The position numbers and the translations under genes are program-made. Positions 22,169-33,900 of a stretch of 64,000 nucleotides of DNA are shown here, piece by piece; the first letter of the stretch is position 1, and each line of letters begins with the position of its first letter. Below the pieces are notes generated by a model. The model saw only the letters and a program-made list of their open reading frames with translations. It was not told the origin of the DNA and searched no databases. The DNA is taken from the NCBI GenBank assembly GCA_025024175.1, contig QCXZ01000041.1:46371786-46435785 (forward strand), written 5' to 3'. The DNA comes from Rhyzopertha dominica. Its lineage: Eukaryota > Arthropoda > Insecta > Coleoptera > Bostrichidae.

Positions 22169-25100
22169 ATGTGGCTGCGATCTCATTTCACATTGTTATT
22201 AGTGATAATTTATATTAATGCTAAAACTACGGTAAGTGGTGTGTATTGTAAATTAATTTCAGATTTGTTGGAAAATGCTTTGTCTATAGGTTTCGACGCA
22301 GATAAAGGATTTGCAGTTACAAAAATGCGACTTGAAATCGAATGATTCAGTATCAGTAGAAAATGTGACTGTACAATTTGTAAACAAACTACGTCTTAGC
22401 GTCACGGGGACATTGAACACTAGCGTAGACTTGAAGTCTCCGATTACGGTAAGTAGTAGCGTTGCCTTAATTAATTTCGCCTATTTTATAAATCAAGACA
22501 TATCTACAGAGTCGCTACAAAGTATGGAACCAGCAGGATATTGAAGGTTCGGTTCGACCGATTTTTCAGAAATTGTGCATGGGCCTATGGGTAATTAAAA
22601 TGCATTTTCCGGAACTTTTCCAACACCGTGTCAGCTCTCGTTTCCGAGATATGGGCGCAAGTTGCAATTTTTTAATGGAAAGGGTACACTTGTACAATTT
22701 ACTGCTTATAAGTTGAGAAAAGTATGATAACAAACTTCTGGATAAAAACAGTATTCGTTATCGCTAAGTAAGAACAAAAACTCCAGGTGTCTCCATTTTC
22801 CTCGTGACTGGTGATAATTTNCATTCGCTTTGTTATTTGCAATCGCAGTGCCTCAGTTAACTGAACATGATCACATCGAAATTTTGATGATGATTGGTTA
22901 TGGAGATAGAAGGCNAAGTTATGTGGACAAAATGGACAAAAAAGCCAGGTATTACCATTTTTCCTTGACGGGTGATAATTTTAGTCTAGTTTGATCAATT
23001 TTTTGCGAATCTTCCTGGCAGTAATGCAGCCCTGAGTAAATGTTTTCTAATGTTCTTTGTAGCATATTTGTAGCTTCTGAATTTCTACCCTAATTCGTCC
23101 TTTGAAATCTTCTGCAGTATGTGGCCGATCAGCATAAATACGATTTTTCAGATAACCCCACAGGAAAAAATCAGGCGGCGTCACATCAGGGGAAAGTGCT
23201 GGGCATTCTATCGTCCCGCGCCTACCAATCCATCTGTTTGGAAATATCGCATTCAAATATACATGAACGTTGACTGCAAAATGGGGCGGTGCACTATCTA
23301 GCTGAAACTATATCTGTTCAGAAAGACGAGCAGCATTTTCCCGATAAGGGAACATGCGAAAAGTTCTGGTATAATGTGTTCGCGCAAGAGTTGTAAATAC
23401 TTGACCGCGTTCAAATTTCCATCGACGAAAAAGGCCCAATAATATGGTTACCGATAATACCACACCAGACATTCACTTTCTGAGGGTGTTGTGTGTGGAC
23501 TTGTTCCAACCAGTGTGGATATGTGTCCGACCAAAATCTGCAATTATGTCTGTTCACATTACCATTGAGGCAAAAAGTCGCTGCATCAGAAAACATAATC
23601 CAATTTAAAATGTATCTTCATCTATCATGTTCATAGCAGTTTCGCAAAATTCTATTCTACAATCGAAATCATCTTCGCTCAGTTCTTGTAATAAGTGAAT
23701 CATGTATGGATGAAACTTCTCTTTTTTTCAAATTTTTCTGAATAGATCTTCTGGTAATATGGTGAGTGAGAGCACGCTGTTGTACGAAACACTTGGGATT
23801 CTCTTGCACATCTAAAAGGACATTCAAGCTATACTTTCCTCGTCACCGCCGGTTTCGTTGCAACATTTTAATAACTGTTGATCTGGCAATTGGTTCACGA
23901 TCTTCATGAATTGCATAGTAAGAGTGCAACTACTTCTGAATAAGTTCGCCTTCTATCTCCATAACCAATCATCATTAAAATTTCGATGCGATCATGTTCA
24001 GTTAACTGAGACATTGCGATTGCAAATAACAAAGTGAATAAAAATTATCGCCGGTCACGAGGAAAATGGAGACACCTGGAGTTTTTGTTCTTACTTAGCG
24101 ATAACGAATGTGGTTTTTATCCCGAAGTTTGTTTGCAAAACCCAAGTTTGTTACCACATTTTTCTCAACTCAGAAGTGTGATACATTTTTGAAATCAGAA
24201 ACAATATTCTTTGCAATGATGTGCCTTTTGAGTTTTGACCCCTCTTCCCATTTAAAAAAATGCAACTTGCGCCCGAGAGGAGTTCAAGAAAATGCATTTC
24301 AATTACCCATAGGCCCATGCACAATTTCAGAAAAATCGGTCGAACAGAACATAAAATATCCTTGGTGGTTCCATACTTTGTAGCGACCCTGTATAATACA
24401 GTAGCAGATTTTGATCGTTTCAAGTTCTTAAGATTTTCCTAAACACATCAAGTCGAGCAAAACAAAATATGGGTACCTACCTATTTTAAAAATAAATTCA
24501 TTGTCGAAAGCTTATAGATCCGAATTTTTAGTTTTAAGAAGCTGTTTAATTTGAGACACACTCTGTATGTTTCCGAACTTTGTAAGTTAAATAAAAATGT
24601 ATTTTTAATTAATGGATTAACAGGTTTACGTACGGTGAGTTCGTAGAATATGTAACAAATAATGAGTATGTCAAACTTATTTTTAGATTCCATTCTAGCT
24701 AGCAATATACTAAAGAGCTATTATCACCAGCTTTTTTCTGTCATTATTTACTATTTGTATCAAAATCAAATGGAATAAATTCGATAATAATAAATAAGTG
24801 GTGCCTTATTCGAAACAACGCTCGGACAAGTCGATTGGTATATTTAGTTACGCATTTTTCCTCTTAGTTTAAATGTAACACCCTGTGTATTATTCAATTT
24901 TTGGATCCCTCAGAAAATTCTAGACACATTTCATATACAGGGTGGTCCAGAATCGTGCACACCCAATTGACGGCTTTATTTGAAACCTTTGCTTGACTTG
25001 AAATCAAGTGAAACTGAAGTCAAGTAATTTTGCACGTCAAGTGAGGCGGTTTACGTCAAGTTACTTGAAAAATAAAACAGGCTTGATGCTACTTGATTTA

Positions 25101-27679
25101 TTGAAACATAAAACAGTACAACGGCGAAACAATAAAATAAACAACATTCTTAAAAATCCCATTTGTCATATATGCTTAAACTTACATACAGTAAACAGTA
25201 TTATAACTCTAAATTTAAATATTCCTTCATTAATCATGAGTTGAGATATATGAGGGTTATAATGGATCTGTCGTTGGTTGGCAAAAAAACATGTTTTTTT
25301 TTTAAATTAAACAAAACAAACAGTTTTTTTTTTAATTTAATCATGTTTAAATTGTTTTAAACATGTTTTTTCTTGCTTAGTTAAAAACATGTTTAAAACG
25401 TTTTAAACACTGTTTTAAACATGCACTCTCATGCAAATTACTATGTATATTAGTGAAAATAAATACGAGTATAGATGACTCAAAGCGTAGCAGTTGTCTA
25501 AAAATCCCTAGGAGACTACGATTGCCCGTTGACATTTGTCATTTGTATTCGATGTGTACGGCGTTTACGGGACAATTTTAGTTATTATGAGCCGGTTTTT
25601 CTTTTCTATTTTAAGCGACAATCAACTCTGTTCTTAAAATCCAGACCAATCACATACTGGTTACTGGGTGGATTTTAGCTAATATCAACTTTAACAAAGA
25701 GAATAGGAACCGACCTTGTTAGTTGAAGTTTAAAGTTCAACAATTACAATGATTAGTAGGAGAAATAATGCAGGGTGGAATTACTTCGACAAAATTAAGG
25801 TGCAAAAGAGTACAATGCGAGCTCGATGCAAGAAGTGCAAAAAAGATATGCTTGCACTAGTAAAAATATTTTATTTCTTGTTTATTGTTTTTTATATTCC
25901 CAAGTTCTGATAACTATTTGTTCTATTATGCTAAATATATAATTGTCTAATAAGTGTTGAATGAACGTCTTACTTATTGTTTTGTTGTATTGCACCAGAA
26001 ATACAAAGTTTTATGTTATGATAAGGTTAAGATTTTTATTTGTTGTTTTAAAATGTTAGTAATTTATAGCTACAAAAAAAAATGTTCAGTTTGTTATTAA
26101 TTTCTGTAACTGTTGTATCGATAAAAACTGGGCCTGGTTTTGAATGCAATTCATTTTTATGCAAATGTAAGGTGACATTATGTAGATATGTCATTACTAA
26201 TAATCCTATTTATCTATTTGTGGAGGGTAAACAAGCCTAATAGTAATGAATCACATACAATAGTAGTTAAAAACACTGTTTAAAAAATTAGTAAAAAAAA
26301 ACACTGTCTAAAACAATTGATTTAAACATTTGTTTAAAACAAGGTTTTAAACAGAAGCGTTGTTTTAAACAAGTTTAAAACATTGTGTTTTAAACATTTT
26401 GTTTTAATCATGCGAACCCTGGTATTGACAAAGAATCTGTGTAAAGAATAGTTTGAGAGCTTTCTGCGTTTCCTCAAATTTATTCAGGCACAAGAAATTC
26501 ATTTGATTCCTACCAGATAATCTTACGTTAGGGCTTAAGAATTTAAAAGTCTATCACTTATCGCGTCGTCAAAAAATTAAACGGGATATATTTCTTTACT
26601 ATAAATTCTGTCTATATCTGTATATTACAGCTCAGGGTCTTTACGTGGGCTGCCACCAAGCATCAAGCTGCTTGAAAGTGCTTGATATCAAGTCAAGCAG
26701 CGTAGTGGCAAAATCGAGTCAAGTCGAGCTCTAATTTTTTAAGTATATTTTTTCAAGCCAAGTCAGGCAGTACAGAAAAATATCAAGCTGCTTGACTTGA
26801 TGAATCCCTAGTTGGGTGAGCTCAATAAGATTAGGATGTTGCCAAGACGTTATCGCGACGAGCATTTTGAACATCTACATTGACATGAATGTTTTTTGTA
26901 CATTATTAAGAAATAAACAGTATTAGTTATTAGTTTTCATTTTTAACGTTTTTTTTTTCAATATATGTGAAAATACAATATTTCCGATACAGTTTTGAAG
27001 ATATGATAGGCCATTCTACATGAAATATGTCTATAATTCTCTGCAAAATCAAAAAATTGAATAATATGAATTTAAACTAAGTAAGCTGGTATTGGCCACC
27101 CTGTATAAAAAGTTTTTGTTGAAAAGGTATGCAACTAAAAACACCACTCGACGTAGCCGAAGATTGTTTTGAATCGGACCGCTATACTTTATTATTGAAA
27201 GTATATAATATACTTTCTAAAATGTTTTAAGGCCTACGTTGACGTAAAAAGATACGTACTTTTCTACTGGCAACCTCTTCCTTGTGTGGATGAAAAAGGC
27301 ACCTGCACTTATTTGGACCTTTGCCGCTACGGAGTGGACAAAAATAGAACTTGCCCAAAATCCTTCCTAGACAATGGTGTACCTTGTCGTTGTCCGATAT
27401 CAAAGGTATAGCGTTCTCATTCGAAAGTACAAACATGATATTACCGCAACATTTTAATTGCTTTAGGGTACCTACACAATTAAACCAGAACCGATTGATT
27501 TGCAGCAACACTTTGGAAAAGTAATCGACGGACAATATAAAGGGCAAGTCACTGTTCAAGAAAATGGGACGAGACTGGCGTGTTACACTTTCTCGTTTAC
27601 ACTCTACGATAAAGATGCAGTTCGGCAAAATATTGCTGAAAAAAACGAAATCACGCCAACTGTTACCATAATAGAATAA
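22169..27679 (+). CDS. GM2-activator-like secreted lipid-binding protein, gene A
   Basis: ML-superfamily proteins of this type bind glycolipids or other hydrophobic ligands outside the cell or in lysosomes. Exons 22169-22231, 22290-22448, 27232-27405 and 27467-27679 join in phase 0 to 202 residues (human GM2A precursor is 193). Exon 1 is a signal peptide (MWLRSHFTLLLVIIYINA). One Cys sits in exon 2 (LQLQKCDLKS), six in exon 3 (LPCVDEKGTCTYLDLC, TCPKSF, GVPCRCPISK) and one in exon 4 (TRLACYTFSFTL). That total of eight and their spacing fit GM2A. Compared with gene B it has a ~25-residue C-terminal extension. Intron 2 (4783 bp) is filled by two DNA-transposon insertions. AATAAA at 27746. The ligand is unknown; a chemosensory (CheB-like) role is possible. 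Confidence 0.88.
22507..24391 (-). mobile_element. Tc1/mariner-type element with ~430 bp TIRs, decayed
   Basis: TA-flanked ends CAGAGTCGCTACAAAGTATG and the inverse of CAGGGTCGCTACAAAGTATG bound 1885 bp. The arms stay alignable from 22507 to about 22925 and from about 23940 to 24391, including AACTCCAGGTGTCTCCATTT-type sequence on both sides. Between them is a broken transposase on the minus strand. It is inserted in intron 2 of GM2A-like gene A. A deletion derivative lies at 28548. Confidence 0.88.
23047..23900 (-). pseudogene. Tc1/mariner-like transposase pseudogene
   Basis: Recognisable blocks on the minus strand: FSDAATFCLNGNVNRHNCRF and QKVNVWCGIIGNHIIGPF (23596-23411), then WIGRRGTIECPALSPDVTPP and DFFLWGYLKNRIY (23256-23047). 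Order and sequence match the intact transposase at 32751-33836. The first catalytic motif (normally SDE/SDEC) reads SDAAT. Frames are broken between the blocks. Confidence 0.82.
24392..24937. other. Intron of gene A between two transposons
   Basis: AT-rich. ACACTCTGTATG (about 24559) and ACACCCTGTGTATT (about 24879) look like further decayed TA-type transposon ends. Nothing coding. Confidence 0.4.
24938..27103 (+). mobile_element. Tc1/mariner-type element interrupted by hAT-like insertions
   Basis: TA-flanked ends CAGGGTGGTCCAG and ...TTGGCCACCCTG bound 2166 bp. Just inside the right end the plus strand reads RRYRDEHFEHLH and a stop (about 26839-26884), like the C-terminus of the intact transposase at 33836 (GGAHFENLL). 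The rest of the transposase is missing. The centre is occupied by foreign repeats (about 24975-26811). The element lies in intron 2 of GM2A-like gene A. Confidence 0.65.
24975..26811. mobile_element. hAT-like non-autonomous insertion(s) with subterminal repeats
   Basis: Both flanks carry repeated CTTGACTTGA / TCAAGTCAAG motifs (24985-25075 and 26650-26805). The right end reads ...CTTGACTTGATGAATCCCTA, which inverted gives TAGGGATTCATCAAGTCAAG, hAT-like in style. Inside, a second set of repeated GTTTAAAC/CATGTTTAAA motifs occurs at 25285-25430 and 26270-26410, with a right end ATCATGCGAACCCTGG at 26422. This suggests one hAT-like element inside another. No transposase frame is seen. The left boundaries are uncertain. 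Confidence 0.5.
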
Positions 27680-28547
27680 GTAATATTTTTCAGATATCTG
27701 ATTATTAAATTAAACTAACTCTTACAGGCTGTTTTTTGTCGTTTCAATAAATTACAAAATTAAGTATTTTATAAAACGTTTTGATATAATCATCAGTTTT
27801 ATTATATGTATCTGCATCAACTACATCTAGAACTTTGCAAAATACTTAGGTGCGCTACTCTATTTTGCTTTATAAGCCTAAATAATCATAAAGCTTGGAA
27901 AATGAAACATAAAATAACACGCAATGTTTCTCATGTAATCAGGGCCGTTCCTGGGGTGTTAGCCGCTCACGTGCAATGCCATTTTACCACCCTTACTTTA
28001 TACCTTTTACTTAACATGTATGTATTAAGTCTCTGTATTTGGCTATTTTAATATAATGTTCAAGCTGCAACATTAACTATCGTTTAAAAGCCATTTAAAA
28101 CAAATTCTTGATTTTTTCAATAACAACTTTTATATCACAATATAATACAACCATAACATGGATGACTTGTTCACAATATAAACATCTCAAACCTCTATAG
28201 TTAGGAACTTAAATTTACCTTCTTGCTTTGTTCATTGCAAATTCGTTAATCATTTCCGTCTTATCTAGATTTGCAGATATATATCTCTATCTATTGCTAT
28301 TAACGTAAAGCGTGTTAGTCTTTGTTGAGACATTAAGGACCTAAGGTAATTTTTAAATAATTTTAGCTTGGAAAAACTCCTTTCTCCAGACGCCATATTT
28401 ACTGATAATGTTAAAAAAAATACGGAGTGCTATTACTGAATTTGGGAAAGAAGATATTAATTCATTATTTATTATGTACGTTAAGATGTCCAAGAGTTTT
28501 GAATTATCAAAGGAAAATACTTCTTGAAAACTTCGTATTTCGTTATA
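27680..28547. other. 3' region of gene A and intergenic sequence
   Basis: The 3' UTR of gene A has AATAAA at 27746. The rest is AT-rich with no recognised gene. Confidence 0.55.
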
Positions 28548-28862
28548 CAGGGTCGCTACAAAGTATGGAACCAGCAGTATATTTCAGGTTCTGTTCGACC
28601 GATTTTTCTGAAACTGTGCATGGGCCTATAGGTATTTAAAATGCATTTTCTGGAACTTCGCCTTCAATGTCCATAAGCAATCATCATCAAAATTTCGATG
28701 CGATCGAAACTGAGGCATTGCATTTGCAAATAACAAGTGAATGAAAATTATCGCCAGTCACGAGGACAATGGAGACACCTGGAGTTTTTGTTCTTACTTA
28801 GCGATAACGAATGTGGTCTTTATCCCGAAGTTTTTTGCAAGACCCTAGTTTGTTATCAGAGG
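28548..28862. mobile_element. Deletion derivative of the 22507-24391 element
   Basis: It begins TA-CAGGGTCGCTACAAAGTATG and follows the TIR for about 110 bp. It then jumps to sequence matching the inner part of the opposite arm (from about 23955 through GGAGACACCTGGAGTTTTTG to about 24140). Only one true end remains, so it is an internally deleted, one-ended copy. Confidence 0.8.
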
Positions 28863-30925
28863 GCAGTTTACTTTTATGAATTTATCACAAAAATACTCCA
28901 ACCCGAAAAGTGTCTGCTTACCATGCATATTTGAACACCGCTAATGATCTAACCAAACTTGAGACAAACAATTTAGGANCTCGGAATTTTGGCGTATAAT
29001 ATGCGTTAATAATTTCTAAACTCTGTAAATTAAATTTAAAAAATATAAGACGTGCAATTTATACACTTGTAAAGAAATTTTCGGGGTTTCAATCTTTATT
29101 TAATTATTTTGATGGTCTGGACAGCGTGGGCCACCTGTAGGTAAATCGAATTCATATATTGTGTATGAATGAGAAAAACTGTTTGGGCTAGCGGTAGCTT
29201 TGAGCATTATGTTTGCGCGTTTTTCAAGTGGAAATTGGCAAAAAAGTAGTTCATTAACTGACATCTTGGTTCTCGAATGTCGTGGAAAGTTTAATGTGAT
29301 TTTTGATTGTCATCCATTATGGGATTTACTTTTCACAACGTAACTGTGGTGACTTTAATCGGTTGTTGGTTTGTCGTGAATTTGGGCACGATTGTATTTT
29401 GGAAATTCACCACCCTCTGTTGGGATTTCGAGGGAGAACCAGTTCCGCACGTGCTAACGTGCTTTGTTTAATTGATTGTAGGCATACACGAAGCCCTCAG
29501 GGAGGTGAGCATATAATACTTTTGCTAGTTTCCAATACTTAAATGAGTTCTACATTTTAAGGGTTTCTACCAGGGCTCGCTGAGTATCGTTTGTCGGGAT
29601 TTCTGCCTGAACTCCCGTGCGAGTTTTGCCTGGATTCCTTGTATGTATTCATCGATTTGGGGTTGCGATTGCAGTTAGAAACACCATCCAGGGTCTTTAA
29701 TATAATCCCCTTGCCTCCCGGACAGCTCATTCTTGTGACCGTGCTCAAAATCGGGAAGGTTCATTCTGCAGGTCAGATCTTACCATTATTTCATTCTCGC
29801 TTCAAAAAGACACAAGTGAATATCGGATCGTCTTGAATTATTAGATCATTTTATTATTGATTGCTTTACTTTGGTTGTTTGAAAAGAAACCGTTGGCGTT
29901 CTTAATTAAGAAAATTATAAGATTATAATTATAATTATTCGTTTAATTGTTGTATATTGGTACACATTTACATTTTTGCTGTCATTTTCTTTTGTAAAGA
30001 CACTTCGCAGTTCGGGTTGTTATTTGATACGCCAATTTGTTTTATCGCAAAGAATTTCCTCTTGCGCATGGCCATTCGCTCGTGTCGTCGCGTGATTCTT
30101 TTATATGCTTTTCTGCATCCCTGTTTTGTAATTTTTCTTTAAATTTATAAGACTATTTTTGTTGTTCGCGTCGTTAAATAATTTGCGAGTGCTCTCTTTA
30201 ATATTTAAAAATTAGTTTTGATTGTGTAAATGTACCTTATTGGTACTATAAATTAAATAATAACATTTCAGTCATTGTTTTAGATATACGAAAATATTTA
30301 CGTTTAATGTACATTAGTTTGCAATTTGCAGAATTAAAATCGAGTTTATTTTACGGCTTATTTTACATAAATGCATGTATGATTTAAATTTAAATAGATA
30401 TTGTAGTATTTCTACATACGGCTAGTTATTTATTTGCTATATTTACCTATTTTGCGCTTTGTTGGCCAATATTCTATCTACCTGTGGTAGGTGCAGGTAA
30501 GTGCCATTTTTTATTGGTTTCAAGGAAGCTTTTCCAACTTAGGGGTATTTAGTTCATCTACCTGACGCCCAAATATTTTATTAATGTTAATAGGTCGGTA
30601 GTTAGGCATATTTCGGCATATATTCGTTTTGTAACGCGTTTTAGTACCACACGCCCTCTCCGAAGATTAGCTAACGGATACCTCTTTGCTTCAGGGTAAT
30701 ATTAGCTTATATTTTTTTAAAGTAAATTTTGAGCGTTACATACTTCTCGCTTTCGTCACAAAATTACTAGGCTGCATTTAAAGTAGAGTTGCAATTAACG
30801 CCAAACTCTTTATCTGCACCCAAATTGCAATAAAATGTGCGGTTTTATATCCACAATGGAAAAACGATAAGCAGGTACACTGATACAAAACCCAGGAGTC
30901 GTCGTTATACCCGTCCACTGACAGC
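28863..30925. other. Intergenic between the GM2A-like genes
   Basis: No host gene recognised. At 29042-29092 TAAGACGTGCAATTTATACA resembles the right end of the mariner at 15740-17021 (TAAGACGTGCAATTTTTACA), a small mariner remnant. The stretch 29300-29840 has longer open frames and less AT bias than its surroundings, but I see no known domain. It may be part of an unidentified repeat. The promoter of gene B must lie at the right end. Confidence 0.45.
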
Positions 30926-33900
30926 ATGCTAAAACATGCGTTAATTATTATTGTTTTCGTAAGTGCCTTGCTGGACGCCAATTTTGTTAATGGAGGGGTA
31001 AGAAGCATGATTCATTGCACTGATCCAGGATTAAAATTACCTATTTTATTAGTACGATAAAAATGTATTCCTCGTCAATGCGGAAGAGTTTATTTCGGAA
31101 GAAAATGACGGTGATTACATGTATGAAAATTGTGGTGGTAGAAATACTTCGGTAATATTAGATAAAATAGATACAATTCCTAGGCAGTTTGTTATACCGA
31201 CAAACCTAAGGATTTCTATAGCATTCACGATAACTGAAGACATATCAGGACCCATTAAGGTAAGAAAATAGAACTTTTCGTTGTTATATTTACAATGAAG
31301 ACTAATTATGGTAAAAAATAATTTTCTCTTGTCATAAATGATGAAAGACACTACCTATTATGAATATTTTCTGTTAAAAAAACATTTCGTTATAAAATTC
31401 ATTATTTTACCAAATGAAAATCAGGATATTTAGCATATCTTAGGGCAACAAAAAATCACCAATAATTAAATCATGTTGAAAGGTATTTCACTATTAAATA
31501 TAACCATATATACCGGGCATATAACAGTTCACTTCCCTGGTCCAATAATTCACGTATTCTCCGCAAAATATCTATGTATTTCTCATTCTCATAGATACTT
31601 ATATTTATCAGAATGCAAACATTGTATCACTTTTTAGTGCCTATAAAAACACTAGCAATAAAACAAAGGAAGTTTGCAGAAAAATCATAAAGCGAGTTGC
31701 CTATCTCAAACATAAAAAACGTATATTAGCTTTGTTACGTTCAGCAAAACTTTATGAACAGAGACAGGCAATCCATGTTTAAAAAACTAATTTTAGAACA
31801 TCACTGCAAGTGTAGTTCTCACGAGATCAAATAAATTCCAAACAAATCCGTGATTTCAACCGCTAATTTTGGATTTCCAAATCATTTTGTAGGGTATGAA
31901 ACTAACTAAATAAAATATGCAAACAATATACCGATGGATAACAACACTGTCACTAAATGACAAATAATAAATTATTAATACAAAAAAATACAATGTAAAT
32001 TATAAAAAATTGATATATGAACTTACATAATGTTCTATTTAACTAAATCAATTTCAACAAGAAAGTAATTTTTACATTAAATTTGTCTCAAATTTGCCTT
32101 ATTTCAGCACTGTATTTACATACCAGGTGATTTTTTGAAAACTTCACACCTTAAATAACTTTAAATAGAGGAAAAATTTAAAATTTTGCAAAAACAGGTA
32201 AACTTTTGTTTGCAGGGGGACAACTTTTGAGATAAGTTTTTAATGGATAGCGCTTACCCTCTTAGCGGGGCAGATACCCCTTCAAAAATTTTAAATGAAA
32301 CTACCCATCTTACGATACATCATTTAAAAGCTTATTACACAAGGAGTCTTGCCATGTAATTAGTTTTACTATTTTTTACCCATTGACGGGGTAGTGGGTC
32401 AAAAAGTGCATTGTAGCAAGTGGCTTATAAAATTGAATATTTTGGACTTTTTTTAACAAAATTTATTGTCTTGCAGTTACAATAAAAATTGTCCTTACTT
32501 AAGCCTAAAAAAAACTTGTTAAAAAATAATTGTTACACCTAAACAAAATGCCAAAATACTTAAAATTTTCTTTCGACATTACTTGATATTGCAACTCGAC
32601 AGTTTATACTGAATTGGCTAAATAATTATCTACTTTGTGTTTCCAATTTTTTGTTTCAACTTTTTGGCTACTTCTTTGGCACGATCGTCTTTTTGTTCAC
32701 ATTCCTTTTTATAAATNGCGTGAAATTTTAAAGTGAGAGTCCAAGTGATAATGGTTTATTCAACTGCCGAAAGGGTAGAAATAATTTTTATTTACGGTGC
32801 TGAGCATACCTGTGCTCGTGCGTCAGCAAGGGTGTTTAACGAACGGCACCCCGATAAAAATGTTGACGCTAGGTACATTCTCGATCTCGTGCAGAAATTT
32901 CAAGACACTGGATCTGTAGTAAACAAAAAAAGGGCAGGGAATAGAGTCGTTGATGAAATGGCCCAACTTGAAGTACTTGGTCATTTTGCAATGGATCCAA
33001 CTAGCTCTTTGCGTAACATTTCTACAGCCACTGGACTTTCTTATTCATCTGTAAGGAAAGTTACAAAACTGCACAAATTCCATCCCTATAAGATGAAAAC
33101 TCTCCAGGAACTCGGCGAAGATGACTTCGATAGAAGACTGCAATTTTGCGAAATTATGACAGAAAAGATTATAGTAAATCCAAATCTAATAAAAAATATC
33201 TGCTTCAGTGATGAATGCAACATTTTTTTGAACGGCTCTGTAAATAAACATAACGTCAGGTACTGGAGTGACGAAAATCCTTATATTTTTCGAGAAGGTC
33301 ATACACAAGTTCCTCAGAAGCTGAACGTCTGGGCTGGAATACTTGGCAACGCAATTGTAGGTCCAATTTTCAGTGATGGGACGCTAAATGGGGGAATGTA
33401 TTTAGAATTACTTGATAACGTTATTGATCCTTTAATCACAGAGCAATTAGAAAACCAACGTGACCCTGAAGGAAATCCAATGTTGGATGAATACGAATTG
33501 TTTTACCAACATGATGGAGCCCCACCGCATTACGACATTAATGTGCGAAATTGGTTAAATCATAGATTTCCTCTTCACTGGATTGGTAGGCGTGGAACAA
33601 TTGAATGGCCGCCACGATCACCCGATTTGACTGCTTTAGATTTCTTTCTATGGGGTCATTTAAAATCTGTGGTTTACAAAACACAACCTACTAGCCTGGA
33701 CGATGTGCGAGAAAGAATTATTAACGAGTGCAGGAGGATTCCACCTGAAACTTTCCGAAAAGTGCAGCAGGAGTTCGAGAACCGTCTGTATTATTGTATG
33801 GAAAGAGGTGGTGCACATTTTGAGAATCTATTGTAAGGTTTGAATTTCTATGGTTTTGTTCACACTGTTTTTGGAGTTACAAATAAATAATTTTTCTTTT

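Noticed and set aside
27227..27628. 133-codon minus-strand frame
   Set aside because: Antisense of exons 3-4 of GM2A-like gene A, which carry the conserved cysteines on the plus strand.
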